Positions 8,934-17,452 of a DNA stretch of 64,000 nt are shown here, piece by piece. The stretch spans positions 2,108,001 through 2,172,000 of the forward strand of contig CAVWSB010000011.1 in the NCBI GenBank assembly GCA_963757565.1. The letters run 5' to 3'. A model generated the notes under the pieces. The model did no database searches and was not told the DNA's origin. It saw only the letters and a program-made list of their open reading frames with translations. The translations under genes were made by a program, and so were the position numbers. The stretch's first letter is position 1. Every line of letters begins with the position of its first letter. Origin of the DNA: PALSA-894 sp963757565 (lineage in GTDB: Bacteria; Pseudomonadota; Alphaproteobacteria; Rhizobiales; Xanthobacteraceae).

Positions 8934-9831
8934 CTACGCGGGCGGTGGCTCGGGCACGGCGCGCCGCGTCAGCGCAATCCAGGCGGCGAGCAACATGATC
9001 GCCGCCCCGCCCGCCTCGCGCCAGGTCAGCGGCTCGGCATAGACCAGCGCGCCGAGGATCAGCGCCACGACGGGCGAGACAAACGAATAAAGCCCGGCGC
9101 GTGGCGCGCCCCAATCGCGCACGAGCCTGAGGAAAATCGTGTAGGCGATGAATGTCCCGCAGATGACCAGAAACAGCACGCCGGCGAACGGCTCCGGATG
9201 CAGCAGCGCCATCACGGTCGCGCCCGAAACCGGCTCGGCGGCAAGCGACAGTGCGGTGAGCCCGACCGCGCCGACCAGTCCCTGCGCGGCGGTCAGTTGC
9301 AGCGGCGTTACCTCATCGAGCAGCGGACGCGACAGCACCGAGCCGAGACAATAGGACAGCGCGCCAGCGATCGAGCGCGAGCGCGCCCCATAGTTCCATA
9401 TCGTTGCCACTTGCGGTCGCCTTGCCGGAAAACAGCAGCACGAGACCGCCGATGCCAAGCACGAGCGCGAGCGCGTGACGCCATGTCGGCTTTTCCTGGC
9501 CGAGCAGGATCGCAAGTCCGAACAGGCATACCGGGTTCATCGACATGTTGACCACGCCCGAGACACCGGAAGCGACATATTGCATGCCCCAGTAGATGCC
9601 GGCGTAACAACCGACCACCGTCAGCAGGCCGGTGCCAATGACGCGCAGCGCCCGCCCGCGGAAAACCGCTGGCAGATCGCGCACCACGAGCGCCAGCACG
9701 GCGGAGACGAGAATGTAGCGCGCGGCGCCGAAGAAAAACGGCGGCACCGCGGCGAGGCCCGCCTTGGTGGCGATCCACGTCGCGCCCCAGATCAGCGACA
9801 TCACGATGAAGAGCAGGTGATCGACTGTCAC
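8934..9831 (-). CDS. EamA/DMT-family transporter (frame break near 9375)
   Basis: Inner-membrane drug/metabolite transporter with about ten helices in two EamA repeats; the first begins DHLLFIVMSLIWGATWIATK and the second GALSYCLGSVLSRPLLDEV. Between them, in the GCGCGCTCGCGCTCGATCG stretch (about 9368-9386), the frame shifts by one; deleting one base joins MELWGALA to IAGALSYCLG. The start is placed at GTG 9831, because an ATG at 9900 would translate the GC-rich terminator hairpin of the neighbouring PBP gene as a non-hydrophobic leader. Substrate unknown; relatives export amino acids or other small metabolites. The break is a probable sequence error in a short GC repeat. Confidence 0.8.
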
Positions 9832-9872
9832 GCCAGAGCGCCCGGCTTGATGCGGGGAAACGTCAGACAAGA

Positions 9873-9895
9873 ACGGCCGGGAAAGGCCCGGCCGT
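9873..9895 (-). terminator. Likely intrinsic terminator of the PBP1A gene
   Basis: A perfect 9-bp GC-rich stem (ACGGCCGGG / CCCGGCCGT) with a 5-base loop begins 32 bases downstream of the PBP1A stop and is followed on the minus strand by TTCTTGTC. The T-run is weak, so termination may be partial. It also argues against starting the next gene at 9900. Confidence 0.55.
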
Positions 9896-9926
9896 ATCAA
9901 TTCTCAAAGTCGGGAAACCCGCCGCG

Positions 9927-12398
9927 CTACCAGAGGCCGCCGCCGCGGCCGACCGCGCGGTCGGCCTCGGGCGATGCCGACACAGGGCGCGGGCCGCCGA
10001 TATCCGTTCCGTCCTGATAGCCGACGATCGAATAACTGTCGGGCGGCGCGGTGCCGGGCTTGAAGGCTTCGAGCAACCCGCCGGGCGAGCCCGCCGCGAT
10101 GCGCATGCCCGACTTGGGATCGATACGGATCAGCTTGATGCCGGGGGGCACGCGGAACGGCACTGCCGGCTTGTCGGCGAGCGCCAGTTTCATGAAGTCC
10201 TTCACGATCGGCGCCGCGGTGTGGCCGCCGGACGCACCGCGCGCGATATGGCGCGGCTTGTCGTAACCGAGATAAACGCCGACCACGAGGTCGGGCGAGA
10301 AGCCGACGAACCAGACGTCCTTTTCGTCGTTCGTCGTCCCGGTCTTGCCCGCGATCGGCTTGCCGATCTCCTTGGTGAAGCCAGCGCCTGCCGCCGTGCC
10401 GCGCTGGACCACGCCCTCCATCATCGAGGTGATCTGATAGGCGGTCATCGGATCGAGCACCTGCTCGCGCCGATCCACCAGTGTCGGCTCGGCCTGGTTC
10501 GTCCATTTGTCGGCGTCGCATCCGCGGCATTCTCGCTGGTCGTGGCGGAAGATGGTGTGGCCGTAGCGATCCTGAATGCGGTCGATCAGCGTCGGCTTGA
10601 TGCGCTTGCCGCCGTTCGCGAACATCGAATAGGCCGTGACCATGCGCATCACGGTGGTCTCGCCCGCGCCGAGCGCGAACGACAGATAGGTCGGCAGATC
10701 GTCATAGACGCCGAAGCGCTTGGCGTATTCGGCGATCAGCGGCATGCCGACGTCCTGCGCAAGCCGCACCGTCATCACGTTGCGCGAATGCTCGATGCCG
10801 AAGCGCAGCGTCTGCGGCCCGTAGAACTTGTGCGAATAGTTTTCCGGCTTCCAGACGCCGCCGCCCGCGCCCTGATCGACCTCGATCGGCGCATCCATCA
10901 CGACGGTCGCGGGCGTGTAGCCGTTGTCGAGCGCGGCGGCGTAAACGATCGGCTTGAACGCCGAGCCCGGCTGGCGCAGCGCCTGCGTTGCGCGGTTGAA
11001 CTGGCTCTGATCGAACGAGAAGCCGCCGACCATTGCGAGCACGCGCCCGGTCCAGGGGTCCATCACGACCATCGCGCCGGAGATTTCCGGTATCTGATGG
11101 AGGCGGTACTTGCCCGAATCCTTCTCAAGCGGCTCGACGTAAACGACATCGCCGGGGTTGAGAACTTGGCCCACCTTCACAACGGGCTTGCCCGCAACCT
11201 TCGCCCATTTTACGCCATCGATCGTGATGTTGCCGATTTCGCGATCCTTCGCGATGGCGCCACCCGGATCGCGGCCGGGCTGCAGGCCGATGCGCGCAGA
11301 CTGATCGCTGGTTTCCAGCACCACCGCGAGCCGCAATGGCGCAATGTCGGAAAGCGCCTTCACCTCGGAGAGCTTGACGCCCCAGTCGCCCGAAATGTCG
11401 AGCTTCTGCACCGCGCCGCGATAGCCGAGGTTTTCGTCGAAACGCACCAGACCGTCGGTAAAGGTCTTGCGCGCGATCACCTGCAATTTCGGATCGAGCG
11501 TGGTGCGCACCGACAGCCCGCCCTCATACAGCTTTTTTTCGCCGTAGCGGTCGTTCAGGTCGCGGCGCACGTCCTCGGCGAAATATTCCGCGGCGAAAAT
11601 GTGGGCGCCGGTCGGGCGCGTCGTGACTGCGAGCGGCTCCTTCTTGGACTTCTCGCCTTCCTCACGCTTGACGTAGCCGTCCTCGACCATGCGGTCGAGA
11701 ACGTAGTTGCGCCGCTCGACTGCGCGCTCGCGCTGGCGGAACGGGTGATAGTTGTTCGGGCCTTCGGGCAGCGCCGCCAGATAAGCCGCCTCCGCCGGGG
11801 TCAACTCGTGCACCGACTTGTCGAAATAGAGGAGCGAGGCCGCCGCGACGCCGTAGGCGCCGAGCCCGAGATAGATTTCGTTGAGATAGAGCTCGAGGAT
11901 CTTCTCTTTCGAATACGTCCGCTCGATCTTGAGCGCGAGCAGCGCCTCCTTGATCTTGCGTTCGAAGCTCGCCTCATTGGTGAGAAGGAAGTTCTTGGCC
12001 ACCTGCTGCGTGATGGTGGAGGCGCCCTGCGGGCGGCGGCCGGAGCCGTAATTCTGCGCCATGAAGACCATCGCGCGCAGGATGCCCTGGAAGTCTAGTC
12101 CGCCATGCTCGTAGAAATTCTTGTCCTCGGCCGCGATGAAGGCGGAGGTCACGAGCTTGGGGATCGCCTGAATCGGCAGATAGAGCCGGCGCTGGCTGGC
12201 GTACTCAGCAAGCAGTGAGCCGTCGCCCGCATGCACGCGCGTCATGACCGGCGGCTCGTAGTCCTGAAGCTGCGAGTAGTCCGGCAGATCCTTGGAATAA
12301 TGCCAGAACAAGCCTGCCGCGGCCGCGATGCCGACGAGAAACAGCACGGTGCCAACCGCGAAAATCCAGCCGAAGAATCGCAGCAGTAATTTCATCAA
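9927..12398 (-). CDS. mrcA: Penicillin-binding protein 1A, bifunctional transglycosylase/transpeptidase
   Basis: Class A PBP that polymerises lipid II and cross-links peptidoglycan. The 823-residue protein has a cytoplasmic start, one membrane helix (residues 9-31), a GT51 domain with EDKNFYEH (catalytic Glu91), QGASTITQQVAKN and KILELYLNEIYLG, an OB-like insert, then a transpeptidase domain with the SxxK serine in GSAFKP, the SRN motif and GKTGTTND. Length and order are normal for alphaproteobacterial PBP1A. It lies downstream of the amidase on the same strand, 171 bases away, an arrangement widely conserved in the group, and upstream of a likely terminator. Confidence 0.95.
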   Translation of the reverse strand: MMKLLLRFFGWIFAVGTVLFLVGIAAAAGLFWHYSKDLPDYSQLQDYEPPVMTRVHAGDGSLLAEYASQRRLYLPIQAIPKLVTSAFIAAEDKNFYEHGGLDFQGILRAMVFMAQNYGSGRRPQGASTITQQVAKNFLLTNEASFERKIKEALLALKIERTYSKEKILELYLNEIYLGLGAYGVAAASLLYFDKSVHELTPAEAAYLAALPEGPNNYHPFRQRERAVERRNYVLDRMVEDGYVKREEGEKSKKEPLAVTTRPTGAHIFAAEYFAEDVRRDLNDRYGEKKLYEGGLSVRTTLDPKLQVIARKTFTDGLVRFDENLGYRGAVQKLDISGDWGVKLSEVKALSDIAPLRLAVVLETSDQSARIGLQPGRDPGGAIAKDREIGNITIDGVKWAKVAGKPVVKVGQVLNPGDVVYVEPLEKDSGKYRLHQIPEISGAMVVMDPWTGRVLAMVGGFSFDQSQFNRATQALRQPGSAFKPIVYAAALDNGYTPATVVMDAPIEVDQGAGGGVWKPENYSHKFYGPQTLRFGIEHSRNVMTVRLAQDVGMPLIAEYAKRFGVYDDLPTYLSFALGAGETTVMRMVTAYSMFANGGKRIKPTLIDRIQDRYGHTIFRHDQRECRGCDADKWTNQAEPTLVDRREQVLDPMTAYQITSMMEGVVQRGTAAGAGFTKEIGKPIAGKTGTTNDEKDVWFVGFSPDLVVGVYLGYDKPRHIARGASGGHTAAPIVKDFMKLALADKPAVPFRVPPGIKLIRIDPKSGMRIAAGSPGGLLEAFKPGTAPPDSYSIVGYQDGTDIGGPRPVSASPEADRAVGRGGGLW

Positions 12399-12569
12399 GT
12401 CCCTTTCGCCGCGGCCCAGCGCTCCGCGCCGAATCTCCCGTTCCGCCCGGATGATACGTCATCCGGACGCGCATGTACGATATGCGCCCGCGTGAAATTG
12501 CTTAGCAAGGGAAGTCGCGCGCTTTTATGGTCAAACTGAGGCTGGCCGTAACCAGACACCGTGCGCGAT

Positions 12570-13838
12570 TCAATTCGAGCCATGACCCGGTCCGGAACCC
12601 GCGAGGCGGGTCGCGAAGAACGTGCTCACGGCCTGCGCCATAGCGTCTGCGGTGCGCGTACGCCAGGCTTCCGTCGTCATCAGCTTCAGATCCTGTTTGT
12701 TCGACACGTAGCCCAGTTCCACCAGAACCGAGGGGATGTCAGGCGCCTTGAGCACCTTGAAGCCCGCGGACTTGAGCGGCTGCTTGTGCAGCTTCGCGGC
12801 GCTCCTCAATTCGCGCACGATGGTGCGGGCGAAATGTGCGGAAAAGTTCTTGGTCTCGCGCTGGGTCAGATCGATCAGGATATCGGCGACCTCCTCGGGC
12901 TCGGCGGAGAGATCTACGCCTGCGATCGCGTCAGCCTTGTTCTCGTCCTCGGCAAGGCGCGCCGCCTCGTCGTCCGAAGCGGTATCCGACACCGTATAGA
13001 CGGTCGCGCCGCGCACATCGGATTCATCACGCGAGGCCAGCGCATCGGCGTGAATCGACACGAACAGCGCGGCGCCTTGCTGGCGCGCCATGCGCACCCG
13101 CTCGCCGAGCGGTACGAAGCGGTCGTCGCTGCGCGTCATCGCAACGCGGTACTTGCCGCTTTTCTCCAGTTTGGCGACCAACGCCTGCGCGAAATCGAGC
13201 ACGATGGCCTTTTCCATCTCGCCCGTCGAAGCGACCGTGCCGGTGTCGGGCCCGCCATGCCCCGGATCGACCATCACCAACGGACGGCGGTCGCCGCTGT
13301 TGTCCTTCGGGATCGCGGCGGCTTTGGTTTCGAGCACGCGGCGTGGCTTCGCGTCGAAAGCCAGATCGCGCATGAAGACCGCTCGATCGACCGGCACAAG
13401 ATCGAGCACGAGGCGCGCCGGCTGCCCGTCGGCCGGATCGAGCACAAAGGCCTTGTCGATCCGCACCGGGCCCGTCGTATCGATCACGAGGCGCGATCCG
13501 CCCTGCATCACGAGCCCGAAACGGAAGGCGTTGATCAGTCCGCGCCCGTAGGTGCCGGTGCGGGACGGGAACTGGAACGAGAGTTGCGGCAGGTCGAGCA
13601 CGACACGATAGGGGTCGGCGAGCGTAAAGGCCGTGATCTCGACCTTGCGGCTGAGGTCGATCACCAGGCGCGTCCGGCTGGCATCGCCGCCGAGGCGCGC
13701 ATCGCTTGCAATCGGGTAGAGATCGGCCGGAACCGGGAGATAAGGGCGCGCGAAGGCGGCGCGCTCCTGCGCGCTCGCCGGCATCAGCCCGGCGAGTAGC
13801 ACTGCCCCCAGCAATGCAACCCGAACCCGAAACGCCAT
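12570..13838 (-). CDS. amiC: N-acetylmuramoyl-L-alanine amidase (AmiC type)
   Basis: Periplasmic zinc amidase that removes stem peptides from peptidoglycan, mainly at division. The 422-residue protein starts with a signal peptide (MAFRVRVALLGAVLLAGLMP, cut after ASAQ), then an AMIN-like beta domain (about 45-160) and an Amidase_3 domain with MVDPGHGGPDTGTV, SIHADA and LVELGYVSNKQD, which provide the zinc ligands and catalytic Glu. Its activity in other bacteria needs LytM-domain activators; a LytM protein is encoded at 4791-6128. A CtrA-like box lies about 40 bases upstream of the start, suggesting cell-cycle control (inferred). Possible operon with the PBP1A gene. Confidence 0.92.
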   Translation of the reverse strand: MAFRVRVALLGAVLLAGLMPASAQERAAFARPYLPVPADLYPIASDARLGGDASRTRLVIDLSRKVEITAFTLADPYRVVLDLPQLSFQFPSRTGTYGRGLINAFRFGLVMQGGSRLVIDTTGPVRIDKAFVLDPADGQPARLVLDLVPVDRAVFMRDLAFDAKPRRVLETKAAAIPKDNSGDRRPLVMVDPGHGGPDTGTVASTGEMEKAIVLDFAQALVAKLEKSGKYRVAMTRSDDRFVPLGERVRMARQQGAALFVSIHADALASRDESDVRGATVYTVSDTASDDEAARLAEDENKADAIAGVDLSAEPEEVADILIDLTQRETKNFSAHFARTIVRELRSAAKLHKQPLKSAGFKVLKAPDIPSVLVELGYVSNKQDLKLMTTEAWRTRTADAMAQAVSTFFATRLAGSGPGHGSN

Positions 13839-14424
13839 GCGCCAACCCTTCGCCCCGCATAACGCTAGGCCGGTATGGTTAAGCCCGATTTAAGGGCGAA
13901 ATGCGGAGGCATCCCGATAGGCTCAGATCGGGGCAGGTCCGATAAGCTTGCTTGCCATTGCCCCCGCCTCGCCGTATGTAAGTGCCGCTGACGGTTGCGA
14001 ATTTGGATTTGCCGCGTTCGGGCATCCGGCGACCGCCCAAACCCCGGTTCCCTGCGGGAACGGACAGGTGGCGGGCCGATCGAGGCCAATTCGCTTGACG
14101 CTACGGCGCCCCAAGCGTTGCGGTCACGCCCTTTAAGGACATCCGGAAACACGGCGGCTTGCCGCCCGCGGTCAGCAGCGAAGAAACCACGGCTGCGTTT
14201 GTGGCCGGCTAGTTCAGGTCGAGGATCATGCTCAAGGCACTAGGCGCGGGCTCACCGCGTCGCCGGGGCGAGCAAGTCAGAGTTGCAGACAACGCTTCGG
14301 CGTTGATCTCGCCTGCCCGCACGATCCAAGGCCATTTATTCAACCCCCAATTCGGCGCGCCCCCTGTTCCGACCGTGCTTGCACGGCGCGGACGCGCGCG
14401 GGCCCGCCGTCATGAGACAGTTCA
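13839..14424 (+). other. Long non-coding region: divergent amidase/rne promoters and rne leader
   Basis: 586 bases with no convincing gene; the short open frames here lack ribosome sites and recognisable protein. It must hold the amidase promoter (with the CtrA-like box) and the rne promoter. RNase E mRNAs in other proteobacteria have long leaders through which the enzyme destabilises its own message; a leader of several hundred bases here would fit that, but no specific conserved hairpin was recognised. Confidence 0.45.
13879..13893 (-). promoter_or_regulatory. Possible CtrA box (TTAA-N7-TTAAC on minus strand)
   Basis: Reading toward the amidase gene, TTAA, seven bases, TTAAC gives a full match to the CtrA consensus. 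It is 41-55 bases upstream of the amidase ATG, a promoter-proximal position, and could also affect the divergent rne leader. Binding is inferred. Confidence 0.5.
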
Positions 14425-17400
14425 ATGGCCAACAAGATGCTCATCGACACCACCCATCCGGAGGAGACTCGGGTGGTGGTGCTGCGCGGCAATCGGGTCG
14501 AGGAATTCGACTTTGAATCCGCAAGCCGGCGCCAGTTGCGCGGCAACATCTACCTCGCCAAGGTTACGCGGGTAGAGCCTTCGCTTCAGGCCGCCTTCGT
14601 CGATTACGGTGGCAACCGCCACGGCTTCCTGGCGTTTTCGGAAATCCACCCGGATTACTACCAAATCCCGGTCGCCGACCGGCAGGCGCTGATCGCCGAG
14701 GAAGAGCGCGCCCATCGCGACGCCGAAGACGAGGCGGACCGCCGTGCCAGCGGCGGCGGACGCGGACGCCGCCCGCGCCGCGAGCACTCACGGCGCGATG
14801 CGGTGCGCACCCAGCCAATCGATGGCGAACAAGACGCGGCCGAACCGGGTCAACATCCGAGTGACGAAACGAGTGCGGATCATTCCGATACGCATCAGGC
14901 CGAGGCGCCAATCGAATCCGGGGAGGCTCACGCCGACGGCCACGAGCCTCACGCGGACGATTCTCACGCACACGAGCCCGACACGCACGACGCCACCGCG
15001 GCCACGGAGGCGTCCGAACCCGGCGAAGGTCCAGCCGAGACGGCCGAACATCACCACGAAGCATCGGCCGCATCCGACACCGCCGAAGAGCACGCAAGCA
15101 CCGACGACTCCCCGACCACCGAGAGCCCGGACCTTGCACCCTCCAATGGCGACGGCGAGCATGAACATGCCGAGAGCCACGGCGAAAACGGCGGCAACAT
15201 TACCGAGATCGAGGAGCCCGCGGCACGGGAGAACGGCGAAGAGGAAGAGATCGTCGAATCGGTCGGTGGCGCCGACGCGTTGGAGGAAGCGCAGGAGCGC
15301 ACGCCGCGCTATCGCCGCTCCTACAAGATCCAGGAAGTGATCAAGCGCCGGCAGATCATGCTGGTGCAGGTGGTGAAGGAAGAGCGCGGCACCAAGGGCG
15401 CGGCGCTGACCACCTACCTCTCGCTCGCCGGCCGCTATTCGGTGCTGATGCCGAACACCGCGCGCGGGGGCGGCATCTCGCGCAAGATCACCAACGCGCT
15501 CGACCGCAAGAAACTGAAAGAGATCGCGCAGGACCTCGAAGTGCCCGAGGGCATGGGCGTGATCCTGCGCACCGCGGGCGCGAACCGCACCAAGACGGAA
15601 GTGAAGCGCGACTTCGAATATCTGCTCCGCCTGTGGGAAACGGTGCGCGATCTCACGCTGAAGTCCACCGCCCCGACGCTCGTCTACGAGGAAGGCTCGC
15701 TGATCAAGCGCTCGATCCGCGACCTCTACAATAAGGACGTCGAGGAGATCCTGGTCGCAGGCGACGCCGGCCACCATGAAGCCAAAGACTTCATGCGTAT
15801 GCTGATGCCGAGCCACGCCAAGAACGTGAAGCTCTATCGCGATCCGCAGCCGATCTTCACGCGCTACGGCATCGAGAGCCAGCTCGACGCCATGTTCTCG
15901 TCAACCGTGCAGCTGCGCTCCGGCGGCTATATCGTGTTGAACCAGACCGAAGCGCTGGTCGCGATCGACGTGAACTCGGGGCGCGCGACACGCGAGCACC
16001 ACATCGAGGACACGGCACTCAAGACCAATCTCGAAGCCTCCGAGGAAGTCGCCCGGCAGCTTCGCCTGCGCGACCTCGCGGGGCTGATCGTCATCGACTT
16101 CATCGACATGGATGAGGGCCGCAACAATCGCCTGGTCGAGCGGCGGCTGAAGGAGAGCCTGAAGAACGACCGCGCGCGCATCCAGGTCGGACGCATCTCG
16201 CATTTCGGCCTGATGGAGATGTCGCGCCAGCGCATCCGTTCGAGCGTGCTGGAAAGCTCGACCGACAAGTGCCCGCATTGCGGCGGATCCGGGCATGTGC
16301 GCTCGGTTTCGTCCGTGGCGCTGCACCTGTTGCGCATGCTCGAGGAAATGCTGCTCAAGGGCGCGACGCATAATCTCATCGTGCGCACCCGCTCCGAGGT
16401 TGCGCTCTATGTGCTCAATCACAAGCGCGCGCATCTGCGCGAACTGGAGAGCCGTTTCCAGATCGCCATCACGGTCAATGCCGACGCGAGCGTCGGCGCC
16501 GCGCAGCCCTTCCTGATCGAGAAAGGCGAGATGGTGCACTCGGTCGAGGCTGCGAAGGCCATCGCCGCGCAATCGTTCGCCGCGACACCCGTCGTCGAGG
16601 AAGACGAGGCGGATGACGTCGAGGACATCGCCGAAGACGAGAGCGAAGACGAGGCCGAGGCCGTCAGCGAAACCGAGTCGATCGGAGGACGACCGCGAAG
16701 AGGCTCCCTCCGAGACGGAAGCACGCGAAGGCGGTGATGACGCGCAACGCCGCGGGCGCGGACGCCGTCGCCGCGGGCGTGGTGGCCGGGGCCGGGAGGA
16801 CGGGCGCGAGAACCGCGAACCGCGCGAGCCGAGCTTCGCCGCCGACACGGCCGAACATCCGGTCGCGCACGACGGCGACGATGCGGTGTCCGAGGTTTCG
16901 GGTTCGGCCGATGGCCGTCCGGAACGCGTCAACGGCGAACAGGCCGGCGACAGCGAGCATCGCCGGCGCAGGCGCGGCCGACGGGGCGGACGGCGCAACC
17001 GGCGTGGCCGCGAGGGCGAACCCGGCTTCGCGCCGAATGGCGGCGAGCAGAGCGAGCCGCAGGAGCAGCACGGGTCACATGAGCAGGCCGAGCAGGCCGG
17101 CGTCGAGCCTGAGGTCGCGGATGCGGTCGCCGATCTAGGCGGGCCCGTCGAAGCGCCGGCCGCACCCGACACGCGGATGCCCGAGCCGTTCGAACCGGTC
17201 GGACGTGAGGCCGCGCCGCCAGTCGAGGCACCACCCGAAACAGCACGCCGACGCTCCACCGTGCGCGAGCCGGCGCCCCTGTTCTCATCCGGTGCAATGA
17301 GCGACGTTCAGGCAGCATCGGCCGCGCAGCCTGCCCCGCCCGAGCCGGCCGTTTCCGAGCCCGAGCCCGCCGCCGCCGAAACTCCCGCGGCGGAAGCAAA

Positions 17401-17437
17401 GCCGCGCCGCTTCGGCTGGTGGAATTGGCGCGGATAA
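14425..17437 (+). CDS. rne: Ribonuclease E with a His/acidic insert in the S1 domain (frame break near 16680)
   Basis: Endoribonuclease of the RNA degradosome. The S1 domain starts at about residues 37-82, is interrupted by a low-complexity acidic insert (about 91-295, with His-rich runs such as HADDSHAHEPDTHDA), and resumes at SYKIQEVIKRRQIMLVQV. The DNase-I-like catalytic part has LVAIDVNSGR and IVIDFIDMD with the metal-binding aspartates, and the zinc link is CPHCGGSGH. At 16669-16684 the frame shifts: the first frame ends in nonsense at 16737, whereas the other continues EDDREEAPSETEAREGGDD, then arginine-rich RNA-binding repeats and a C-terminal end FGWWNWRG, a typical degradosome-anchoring tail. 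One base (or four) too many explains the break; an artefact is likely since the arginine-rich tail is intact. Confidence 0.93.
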
Positions 17438-17452
17438 AGTTTCGGGTCGGCG

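Noticed and set aside
10221..12098. Long plus-strand frame (625 residues) over the PBP1A gene
   Set aside because: Antisense shadow of a conserved PBP with all catalytic motifs; no ribosome site or known domain.
13995..14243. Short open frames in the rne leader
   Set aside because: No ribosome site, arginine/proline-rich random composition, overlapping frames on both strands.
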